A stretch of 5,917 nt of DNA from Nitrososphaerota archaeon (GCA_031283385.1 JAITBW010000054.1:1-5917), one strand, 5' to 3'; numbered from the stretch's first letter, positions 1 to 4,589 are shown. The notes: generated by a model from the letters alone, not told the origin. Numbers and translations are program-made.

Positions 1-118
1 TTGACTGCTTTTTCCTTGTTCGAACTGTTTTAAACACCAAAGAAGCTTGCGCTTATCCCTTAATTTGGTCATACAATTATATCGTTAAAAAAGCGGAAAT
101 AATTTCGGGAAAAGATAG

Positions 119-135
119 GGTAAACAAATAAATGC
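119..135 (+). promoter_or_regulatory. possible TATA-type promoter of the protease gene
   Basis: An A/T-rich box (AAACAAATAAAT, 122-133) is centred about 28 bases before the ATG at 157. In archaea transcription usually starts about 25 bases downstream of the TATA box, so the mRNA could begin at or next to the start codon. That fits the lack of any Shine-Dalgarno sequence in front of this gene, whose upstream bases are TTTTGCTCCT. A second A/T box with a better BRE-like prefix (GCGGAAATAATTT, 93-105) lies further upstream. Nothing else in positions 1-156 could be assigned. Confidence 0.35.
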
Positions 136-156
136 TTCATTTCTTATTTTGCTCCT

Positions 157-1263
157 ATGCCTACATTTGACATTGCTATGCCATTGGCTTTACTATTCGT
201 TGTAACAGCCACACTTCTCTTACACAAACACACTGAGAAAAAACTCAAAGCACCAGTTGAAGAAAAAGAATTCCAAAAAAAAGACATACTCCTCTTTGCC
301 GCAGTGATATCTATCGTAATTTCAACTATCGCCTTAACTTCCTTCATTAACCCGGGAAACACATTCGAGAACGTATTGATGGCAATTTTCTTAGGCTCCT
401 ACACGATGCTACTGTTCACTTTAACACATCTCTTCTCAGATATCAAAAAAAGAAAAGCCCAATTGTTCTCCATAGGCTTTGGTATCATCAGTATGATTAT
501 GGGTATTGTCAGTCTATTGGAGCCATTACAAGATTCTGTCACAATATTTAGAGTTAGCGCATTTTTTGGATTAAGTATAGTGTGTTTTGTAGTTGCAGCT
601 TATGAACAAAAGAAAAATGGTGATGCAAAAACAAAATGGTATCTTGCAGTACAACCCCCTGCACTGTTTCTGTTATTATTTATATTCTTTAATATACTCC
701 ATTTCGAAAACACCTTAAACATTTGGTTCCCATATTTATTGGACGTTTTCGGGTTTACATTTGCAATACTTATTGTTTTGTATATCAGTCCATTGTTTAG
801 CTGGAAATCGGTTGGAATTTTTGCTATATTGTTAACATTGCTAGACATTATACTAGTCTTTAGCGGACCAATGGTCGTTGCAGCAGAAACATTAACTGGA
901 TTGGGTCTCCCAGTAGTTATTTATCTGCCAAATATTCCCTTGCACTTGTCTACAGTTGGCGATATAGCTTTTAGAGGTCTTGGTCTTGGCGACTTCTTTT
1001 TCGCTGGAATATTGGCTATTCAAACATTCAATAAATTCGGCAAAAAATATGCTTACGCAGTGGTTGCATCAATAGTTTTATCTTTCGGATTATGGGAGAT
1101 ATTTCTGATGGATCTCTTAGCATTCTTTAACCTCGGTGGGTTCCCTGCAACTGTCTTTATCATCACAGGCTGGATACCCGTAGCAATCATTGGCACTCTT
1201 ATGCATAAAAAACAAAAAGAGATAGTGCCTCCTCAAACAGACCTTTCTGGTGGTACACTATAA
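157..1263 (+). CDS. presenilin/SPP-like intramembrane aspartyl protease (A22 family)
   Basis: A 368-residue polytopic membrane protein predicted to cut peptides or transmembrane helices within the membrane. Seen in the sequence: the presenilin-type GLGD motif at residues 276-279 (context GLGLGDFFF, close to presenilin GLGDFIF), with D279 as one catalytic aspartate. D230 in the preceding long hydrophobic segment (LLTLLDIIL) is the second, 49 residues earlier, where presenilins have YD. PAT at 330-332 opens the last helix, at the place of the PAL motif. I count about 11 hydrophobic segments (roughly 8-22, 43-64, 73-93, 103-122, 131-149, 162-181, 190-212, 217-240, 273-290, 298-323, 328-348). The usual core has nine, so two extra may sit at the N-terminus. 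The C-tail is charged. M1 is chosen because the mRNA looks leaderless; M8 (178) is possible. The substrate is unknown. The family call is firm and the helix count approximate. Confidence 0.85.
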   Translation: MPTFDIAMPLALLFVVTATLLLHKHTEKKLKAPVEEKEFQKKDILLFAAVISIVISTIALTSFINPGNTFENVLMAIFLGSYTMLLFTLTHLFSDIKKRKAQLFSIGFGIISMIMGIVSLLEPLQDSVTIFRVSAFFGLSIVCFVVAAYEQKKNGDAKTKWYLAVQPPALFLLLFIFFNILHFENTLNIWFPYLLDVFGFTFAILIVLYISPLFSWKSVGIFAILLTLLDIILVFSGPMVVAAETLTGLGLPVVIYLPNIPLHLSTVGDIAFRGLGLGDFFFAGILAIQTFNKFGKKYAYAVVASIVLSFGLWEIFLMDLLAFFNLGGFPATVFIITGWIPVAIIGTLMHKKQKEIVPPQTDLSGGTL

Positions 1264-1293
1264 TTTCTTTATAATAAAATTTTTCTTATAGTG
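1256..1293. terminator. inverted repeat at the protease stop codon, possible terminator
   Basis: CACTATAA (1256-1263, ending in the TAA stop) and TTATAGTG (1286-1293) are perfect 8-base inverted repeats around a 22-base A/T-only-like loop that contains T5 at 1280-1284. A hairpin over the stop codon followed by no other gene for 214 bases suggests a transcript end or an mRNA 3' stability structure. The stem is A/T-rich and therefore weak. Confidence 0.4.
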
Positions 1294-1384
1294 ATGTCCT
1301 CTCCGTAATGCGTTGTTTTAGTGTTAAGTTGATGTGATTTTGTTTATACCTGTATTTTACGCTAACCAGTAACTACTGTGTTGC

Positions 1385-1398
1385 GAAAGGTTATTAAG
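1385..1398 (+). promoter_or_regulatory. BRE/TATA promoter for stalk protein P1
   Basis: GAAAGG (1385-1390, BRE-like) runs directly into TTATTAAG (1391-1398, TATA-like). The expected transcription start is near 1416-1420, giving a leader of about 90 bases before the P1 start codon. The same GAAAGGTT string precedes the A/T box of the L15e promoter at 2013, which supports its being the real promoter signal of ribosomal protein genes here. Confidence 0.5.
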
Positions 1399-1404
1399 GC
1401 ATAA

Positions 1405-1431
1405 ACTGCAAGATGTTGCAGTCAACTGCAA
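1405..1431. repeat. three-copy ACTGCAA element (direct plus inverted) over the P1 transcription start
   Basis: ACTGCAA occurs at 1405-1411 and 1425-1431, and its exact reverse complement TTGCAGT at 1416-1422. The first pair can fold into a 7-bp stem with a four-base loop (GATG). The inverted copy and the second direct copy form a near-continuous 16-base palindrome. The middle copy could therefore pair with either neighbour. The element covers the start site predicted from the TATA box at 1391-1398, as expected for a repressor operator or a start-proximal RNA switch. Confidence 0.55.
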
Positions 1432-1470
1432 TTCATGGTAATGACTAACTCTAAAGTTGGTTATACCGCT

Positions 1471-1484
1471 GAAAGGTTAAAATA
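1471..1484 (+). promoter_or_regulatory. second BRE/TATA-like site close to P1
   Basis: GAAAGG (1471-1476) followed by TTAAAATA (1477-1484) repeats the promoter pattern of 1385-1398. Its start site would fall at about 1505-1508, removing the excellent Shine-Dalgarno site at 1495-1501. It is therefore either a secondary promoter giving a leaderless P1 mRNA or a chance match. Confidence 0.25.
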
Positions 1485-1494
1485 GTCGAATGAA

Positions 1495-1501
1495 GAGGTG
1501 A
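1495..1501 (+). promoter_or_regulatory. ribosome binding site of P1
   Basis: GAGGTGA is a perfect 7-base match to the archaeal anti-SD sequence, six bases before the ATG at 1508. It fixes the P1 start. Confidence 0.8.
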
Positions 1502-1507
1502 AAAGAT

Positions 1508-1822
1508 ATGGAAAACATTTACGCAGCAATGCTCCTTCACAAGGCAGATAAAGAAATCACTGAGGACTCAGTTACAGCTGTTCTCACAGCAGCAGGAATT
1601 ACTGTCGACTCAATTCAAGTTAAAGCACTCATTGCATCACTCAGTGAAGTAAACATTGATGAAGCAATTAAAGCAGCACCAACTATGATGGCAGCAGTTC
1701 CAGCAGCAGCACCAGCAGGTGGCGAAACTACAGCAGCACCAGCAGACGATAAGAAGAAAGCTGAAGACGATAAAGCCAAAGAAGAAGCAGCACTAGAAGG
1801 ATTAGGCGCACTATTCGGATAA
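1508..1822 (+). CDS. rpl12: ribosomal stalk protein P1 (archaeal L12/L7ae-unrelated acidic protein)
   Basis: A 104-residue acidic protein of the large ribosomal subunit stalk. As a family, P1 dimers bind protein P0/L10 through the N-terminal helical domain and recruit translation factors (aEF1A, aEF2) through a mobile tail. Seen here: the typical start MENIYAAMLLHKA, a helical dimer domain to about residue 58, an Ala/Pro hinge (about 62-79), a charged D/K/E stretch (80-94), and the hallmark tail EGLGALFG. Length is normal for archaea. The perfect Shine-Dalgarno site fixes the start. The gene stands alone with its own promoter rather than behind L11-L1-L10, the common archaeal arrangement. Codon use is selective: 22 of 25 Ala codons are GCA, and only 31 of 104 codons end in G or T. 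That is opposite to rnp2 in this window and may reflect high expression. Confidence 0.95.
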   Translation: MENIYAAMLLHKADKEITEDSVTAVLTAAGITVDSIQVKALIASLSEVNIDEAIKAAPTMMAAVPAAAPAGGETTAAPADDKKKAEDDKAKEEAALEGLGALFG

Positions 1823-1835
1823 AGAATGCCTTAAC

Positions 1836-1845
1836 TTTTATTTTT
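1836..1845 (+). terminator. T-rich terminator after P1
   Basis: TTTTATTTTT begins 13 bases after the P1 stop codon and is followed by further T-rich runs to about 1935. Archaeal RNA polymerase terminates at such oligo-T tracts without needing a hairpin. From here to the L15e promoter at 2013 I see no gene; only the palindrome at 1983-1996 stands out. Confidence 0.5.
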
Positions 1846-1982
1846 ACACTAAATTCTCCCTATTACTTATTTTATATTCAAAAACTTGTACTACATTTGT
1901 TTACTATTTTGCAATATTTTGTCTTTAATTATGCAAAACACGCTTTATTGTAACTCTATCTGTTAGCATCTCTTTGTTTGCA

Positions 1983-1996
1983 CTTAACGTGTTAAG
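1983..1996. repeat. 14-bp palindrome upstream of the L15e promoter
   Basis: CTTAACGTGTTAAG has perfect 6-base arms (CTTAAC/GTTAAG) around GT. It ends 16 bases before the BRE-like GAAAGG of the L15e promoter, a plausible position for an activator or repressor dimer site. It is short enough to arise by chance. Confidence 0.35.
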
Positions 1997-2012
1997 ATTG
2001 TTTGATTTTCTG

Positions 2013-2027
2013 GAAAGGTTTATTTTA
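2013..2027 (+). promoter_or_regulatory. BRE/TATA promoter for L15e
   Basis: GAAAGG (2013-2018) runs into TTTATTTTA (2019-2027), a good archaeal TATA box with a BRE-like prefix. The predicted start site is about 2048-2052, leaving a structured leader of roughly 80 bases before the L15e ATG at 2133. GAAAGGTT is shared with the P1 promoter. Confidence 0.6.
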
Positions 2028-2057
2028 TGCAATGACAATTCGATGTAAAAATGCAGG

Positions 2058-2101
2058 CGGACAACATGTCCGTAGGGATGTGGCCGAAAGGCTGAACCGT
2101 A
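2058..2101 (+). promoter_or_regulatory. structured 5' leader of the L15e mRNA
   Basis: Two consecutive hairpins are visible. The first is a 6-bp perfect stem CGGACA/TGTCCG (2058-2063 with 2067-2072) with loop ACA. The second has a GAAA tetraloop (86-89 of the 2000s) closed by GCC/GGC (2083-2085 with 2090-2092), an internal loop ATGT/GAA, and a lower GG/CC pair (2076-2077 with 2097-2098). This stretch is more G/C-rich than the A/T-rich spacer around it, which argues for a selected RNA structure. It could be an autoregulatory site for a ribosomal protein. No known riboswitch class was recognised. Confidence 0.45.
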
Positions 2102-2118
2102 AACAAATGATGCATATT

Positions 2119-2124
2119 AGGTGA
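2119..2124 (+). promoter_or_regulatory. ribosome binding site that decides the L15e start
   Basis: AGGTGA matches the archaeal SD consensus eight bases before ATG 2133. The in-frame GTG at 2121 lies inside this site, so it is part of the SD sequence rather than a start codon. Confidence 0.7.
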
Positions 2125-2132
2125 AAAATGAA

Positions 2133-2726
2133 ATGGCCTACAAATACATGGCAGATGAATGGGCAAAACCCGAAGATTCTTTTGTCGAAGAATTAATGCG
2201 GCAACGTTTAGTACAGTGGAGAAGACAACCAACTGTATTGCGTGTTGAGCATCCAACAAGACTTGATCGAGCACGTAAATTAGGTTATAAAGCAAAACAG
2301 GGCTTTGTAGTTGTTCGTACACGTGTAAGACGTGGCGGATTGCGTAAAATAAGACCAAGATCTGGTAGACGACCAAAGCGTATGGGTGTTGCCAAATTTA
2401 AGCCGTCTAAAAATATTCGATTAATCGCTGAAGAGCGAGCTGCAAAAAAGTTTCCTAACCTAGAAGTTCTTAACAGCTATTGGGTTGGTCAAGATGGCAG
2501 AAGTAAATGGTTTGAAGTAATTCTGGTTGATCCTCATAGTCCAGTTATTCAAGCAGATAAGGACATAAACTGGATTGTTGAACCTCAGCATACAAGTCGT
2601 GTCTTTAGAAGCATGACCAGTGCGGGTAAACATGTAAGAGGTTTACGCCATCGTGGACATGGAGCTGAAAAAGTTCGGCCAAGTCTTCGTAAAGGCGCAA
2701 GAAAGCATGGAAAACAGAAAAAGTAG
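2133..2726 (+). CDS. rpl15e: 50S ribosomal protein L15e
   Basis: A 197-residue basic protein of the large ribosomal subunit, from the archaeal/eukaryotic L15e family (not bacterial L15). Seen: the typical start [10 protein letters not shown], the conserved block [19 protein letters not shown] followed by [19 protein letters not shown], a basic RNA-binding segment [18 protein letters not shown], the [19 protein letters not shown] core (about residues 116-134), and a basic tail ([19 protein letters not shown]) rich in Lys/Arg. Length matches the usual 190-200. ATG 2133 is preferred over the upstream in-frame GTG 2121 because the latter lies within the SD site and family members begin MxYKY. It has its own promoter and leader and is followed 176 bases later by the COG1325/RNase P operon, a neighbourhood common in archaea. 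Confidence 0.96.
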   Translation: MAYKYMADEWAKPEDSFVEELMRQRLVQWRRQPTVLRVEHPTRLDRARKLGYKAKQGFVVVRTRVRRGGLRKIRPRSGRRPKRMGVAKFKPSKNIRLIAEERAAKKFPNLEVLNSYWVGQDGRSKWFEVILVDPHSPVIQADKDINWIVEPQHTSRVFRSMTSAGKHVRGLRHRGHGAEKVRPSLRKGARKHGKQKK

Positions 2727-2742
2727 ACTTTACCACTGGTTA

Positions 2743-2816
2743 GCAGAAGGCTATATTTGCCTGTAAGCTGCCTGTGTTTTCTATTTTTTTTGATACAGAC
2801 TTTTTGTAAATTTTTT
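2743..2816 (+). terminator. terminator after L15e
   Basis: A modest two-part stem (GCAG 2743-2746 with CTGC 2768-2771; AGGC 2748-2751 with GCCT 2759-2762) is followed by three T runs: T8 at 2784-2791, T5 at 2801-2805 and T6 at 2811-2816. The T runs alone would be enough for archaeal termination and separate L15e from the next operon. Confidence 0.6.
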
Positions 2817-2860
2817 GTCTCTTAAACGTGTGTTATCGATAAGGTATAGGTAAAGTTTGG

Positions 2861-2873
2861 AAAAGGCTAAATG
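2861..2873 (+). promoter_or_regulatory. possible promoter of the COG1325-rnp3-rnp2 operon
   Basis: GGAAAAGG (2859-2866) leads into GCTAAATG (2866-2873), a weaker BRE/TATA pattern. The predicted start is about 2895-2898, only a few bases before ATG 2903, so the operon mRNA may be nearly leaderless. That agrees with the poor SD sequence in front of the first gene. Confidence 0.35.
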
Positions 2874-2902
2874 TTAGGAATCCAAAAGGACTTTGGTATT
2901 TG

Positions 2903-3349
2903 ATGTCTCAAAAATTGTCTATTGATTATGTTGATTTAAGAGTTTTCGCTCACGTAACAGAAGACCCTGAAAAAGTCTTAACTGCTGTACGTAATCTACT
3001 TATAGCAGATTTAGTGGAAACTGTGCAATTTAACAAAAATAGTTTAACAGGGCATCATGGTAACGCTATTACTATTTTCACAACTCAACTAACAGAAAAG
3101 CCGCTTTTACCCGTGTTGCTTGAAAAGTTTGGTCAAAACATAAACGCTCTTGACAAGGAAGAATTAAACACAAACCTTAATCTTTACTTGGAAAAAACTA
3201 ATCTATATTTACGATTTGACAAGCAAGCTGCTTTTTTGGGAAAAATTAAACTCGCAAAAAACGATTCCATACACATGAAAATTCATTTCAAAAATAGGAC
3301 AAGTCAAGAAATATTGGAACTTCTTAAAAAATTTGAGATGTTACCATGA
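2903..3349 (+). CDS. COG1325-type archaeal RNA-binding protein
   Basis: A 148-residue protein matching the archaeal COG1325 family, often labelled exosome subunit-like or RNA-binding protein and encoded beside RNase P and exosome genes. Its precise role is not established. Seen: the family opening DYVDLRVFAHVTEDPEKVL (residues about 8-26), the signature LTGHHGNAI near residue 50, and the late core LYLRFDKQAAFLGKIKLA (about 101-118), followed by a short amphipathic end (SQEILELLKKFEML). ATG 2903 is chosen; the in-frame TTG at 2900 immediately before it is possible. There is no strong SD (only AAAAGGA at 2884-2890), consistent with a short or absent leader. The stop overlaps the rnp3 start as ATGA, which points to translational coupling and a shared RNA-processing role. 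Confidence 0.88.
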   Translation: MSQKLSIDYVDLRVFAHVTEDPEKVLTAVRNLLIADLVETVQFNKNSLTGHHGNAITIFTTQLTEKPLLPVLLEKFGQNINALDKEELNTNLNLYLEKTNLYLRFDKQAAFLGKIKLAKNDSIHMKIHFKNRTSQEILELLKKFEMLP

Positions 3350-4083
3350 AACGACTCTTTGTTGATCTACACCTAAGTTTTTTCCAAAAAGATCCAAAAA
3401 GTTTTCAGCATACAATACAGCGAGCAGCAAATTTTGGTTATCACTACGTTTCTGCCTCTTTTTCTTCTGAGCCATCATCAGAAGAAGTTGAAAACTTGAG
3501 AGTTATGTGTAAAAACGTTGGGGTTGAACCGGTTTTACGACTTGATTTGCGTCCTAGAAATGAAAATGAGCTTATGCATAATCTGCGCAGGTTGCGGCGT
3601 AAGTTTGATGTGATTTGTGTTTTTTGTGATTCTAAGGTTATTTCTCGTCAGGCTGCTAAGGATCGTCGTGTGGATTTGTTGAATTTTCCTAATTTTGATT
3701 ATCGTAGGCGTTTTTTTGATCGTTCTGAGGCTGAGCTTGCTAGTAGTAGTGGTCTTGCGGCTTTGGAGATTGATGTTAGGCCTTTGTTTGTTTTGGAGGG
3801 TTCTATGCGTACTCGTTTTCTTTCTTGTTTGCGGCGTGAGGTTGTGATTGCTAGGGCTTTTGGTGTGCCTTTGGTTGTTTCTAGTGGTGTGAGTGAGGAG
3901 CGTTTTATGCGTTTGCCTCGTGAGATGGCGAGTTTGGCGCATTTGTTTGGGGTGGGTGTGCGTGAGGCGTTGGATGCTGTTTCGGTTAATCCTTTGGCGA
4001 TTGTTTTGCGTAATCGTGGGAAGCTTTGTGATGATTTTATTGCTCCGGGTGTGCGTCTTGTTAGGGAGGGTGATGGTTTGTGA
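3346..4083 (+). CDS. rnp3: RNase P protein component 3 (p30)
   Basis: A 245-residue archaeal homologue of human Rpp30, a TIM-barrel (PHP-like) protein that binds the catalytic domain of RNase P RNA together with Pop5/Rnp2 to mature tRNA 5' ends. Seen: the start MKRLFVDLHL, the beta/alpha pattern (GYHYVSASFS, VEPVLRLDLRP, FDVICVF), the central block SGLAALEIDVRPL (about 134-146), then REVVIARAFGVPLVVSSG (about 163-180), and the C-terminal ALDAVSVNPLAIVLRNRGK. Length is typical. The start overlaps the upstream stop (ATGA) and the stop overlaps the rnp2 start (GTGA), so the three genes are translationally coupled. Odd: codons 1-81 end in all four bases (21 of the first 40 in G or T), but codons 82-245 end only in G or T. 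The protein stays intact across this change. Confidence 0.93.
   Translation: MKRLFVDLHLSFFQKDPKSFQHTIQRAANFGYHYVSASFSSEPSSEEVENLRVMCKNVGVEPVLRLDLRPRNENELMHNLRRLRRKFDVICVFCDSKVISRQAAKDRRVDLLNFPNFDYRRRFFDRSEAELASSSGLAALEIDVRPLFVLEGSMRTRFLSCLRREVVIARAFGVPLVVSSGVSEERFMRLPREMASLAHLFGVGVREALDAVSVNPLAIVLRNRGKLCDDFIAPGVRLVREGDGL
4066..4074 (+). promoter_or_regulatory. ribosome binding site of rnp2 inside rnp3
   Basis: GAGGGTGAT is near-perfect to the SD consensus GAGGTGAT (one extra G) and lies five bases before the GTG start at 4080, within the rnp3 coding sequence. It supports the GTG start and the coupled reading. Confidence 0.65.
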
Positions 4084-4391
4084 AGCGTGTGAAGCGTCGT
4101 TATTTGGCTGTGCGGTTGGAGTTGGATGGTGTTGTGTCTGAGAAGGAGTTTATGGATGCTGTTTGGGGTTCTGTTACTAGGTTGTATGGTGAGGTGGGTG
4201 CGAGTTTGACGTCTATGGCTTTGATTAGTTTTGATGTTTCTTGTAATGTTGCTGTTGTTCGTACGTCGCTTGAGATGTTGGATGCTGTTAGGGCTTCTTT
4301 GGCTTGTATTTCGTGTGTTGCGGGTAGGGAGGCGGCGGTGCATGTTTTGTCTGTTTCTGGGACTATTAAGTCGTTGTTTGAGCGGTTTTAG
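4080..4391 (+). CDS. rnp2: RNase P protein component 2 (Pop5/Rpp14 family)
   Basis: A 103-residue archaeal Pop5 homologue with the small ferredoxin-like RNA-binding fold of the family; paired with p30 (Rnp3) it activates the catalytic domain of RNase P RNA in tRNA 5' maturation. Seen: the start KRVKRRYLAVRLEL, the helix containing AVWGSVTRLYGEVGAS (about 27-42), the strand ISFDVSCNVAVVRTS (about 49-63), and the conserved end VLSVSGTIKSLFERF. Length is on the short side of normal but complete. It starts with GTG, which overlaps the rnp3 stop (GTGA), so it is expressed with its binding partner. Every one of its codons, including the TAG stop, ends in G or T, an exceptional pattern not seen in P1, L15e or the downstream gene. 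Genes for the proteasome and exosome that often follow rnp2 in archaea are not present next to it. Confidence 0.92.
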   Translation: MKRVKRRYLAVRLELDGVVSEKEFMDAVWGSVTRLYGEVGASLTSMALISFDVSCNVAVVRTSLEMLDAVRASLACISCVAGREAAVHVLSVSGTIKSLFERF

Positions 4392-4402
4392 TGTGTTTGT
4401 TG

Positions 4403-4429
4403 TTTTGTTTTCGTATATTTTTTGTTTTT
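4403..4429 (+). terminator. T-rich terminator after rnp2
   Basis: Several T runs follow the rnp2 stop, including T6 at 4418-4423 and T5 at 4425-4429, with almost no A or C. This would terminate archaeal transcription. The T/G bias of the preceding genes also extends into it, so some of the T richness may share that cause. Confidence 0.5.
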
Positions 4430-4490
4430 GTGTAAATATTTTGCTTGATGTATGTCAATGTAAATGTGGCTTAGATGTATAAAATTGTTG

Positions 4491-4544
4491 ACTAATATTG
4501 CAGAAATTATTGATAAAATTTACTAATAGCACAGAAACACTAAT
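4491..4544. repeat. 31-bp-spaced direct repeat upstream of the acyltransferase gene
   Basis: ACTAATATTGCAGAAA (4491-4506) and ACTAATAGCACAGAAA (4522-4537) match at 13 of 16 positions, with both conserved halves (ACTAAT and CAGAAA) exactly 31 bases apart. A third ACTAAT follows at 4539-4544. The spacing is close to three helical turns, so a regulator could bind both copies on the same face. No clear BRE/TATA box was identified in 4430-4589, though A/T-rich candidates are abundant. Confidence 0.4.
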
Positions 4545-4589
4545 TAACATTACAAATAATCAAGAAATACAAAAAATAAACATAGGGAT

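Larger units (their letters stand above)
3589..4432 (+). other. extreme G/T-only wobble tract across rnp3-rnp2
   Basis: From codon 82 of rnp3 through the last sense codon of rnp2, all 164 plus 103 sense codons end in G or T; I read every codon. The last exception is CGC at 3586-3588. The T/G-rich composition carries on about 40 bases past the rnp2 stop. Hand counts of G+T on the + strand in 60-base blocks are 44 (3661-3720), 49 (3841-3900) and 45 (4201-4260), against 25 at 3361-3420 and 27 at 4801-4860. The tract also removes reverse-strand stop codons and so creates long spurious antisense reading frames. Confidence 0.9.

Noticed and set aside
3..131. Stop-free 42-codon frame entering from the left edge and ending at TAA 129-131
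   Set aside because: Could be the tail of an upstream gene, but no recognisable family feature was seen, and a frame this short in A/T-rich DNA can arise by chance.
2028..2120. L15e leader as a box C/D guide RNA, tRNA or fluoride/c-di-GMP riboswitch
   Set aside because: No proper paired C (RUGAUGA) and D boxes, no cloverleaf, and the conserved riboswitch core sequences I know are not present.
2020..2376. 118-codon reverse-strand frame opposite the L15e start
   Set aside because: Lies opposite a certain ribosomal protein gene and its leader; His/Leu/Ile-rich shadow product.
3535..3942. 135-codon antisense reading frame within rnp3
   Set aside because: Same cause; low-complexity Thr/Lys/Asn-rich product, no plausible start signals.
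3699..4343. 214-codon antisense reading frame opposite rnp3 and rnp2
   Set aside because: It is a by-product of the G/T-only third bases, which remove reverse-strand stop codons. The translation is Thr/Asn/Ser/Arg-rich without recognisable family features, and the two sense genes are clear.
3589..4391. G/T tract as a diversity-generating or phase-variable repeat region
   Set aside because: No template repeat, reverse transcriptase or tandem repeat units are visible, and changes are confined to synonymous positions with both proteins conserved.
3893..4482. Overlapping + strand frames at 3893-4141 and 4231-4482 with Val/Leu/Cys-rich products
   Set aside because: They are out-of-frame readings of G/T-rich rnp3 and rnp2; hydrophobic look comes from TTG/GTT/TGT-rich DNA, not from a membrane protein.
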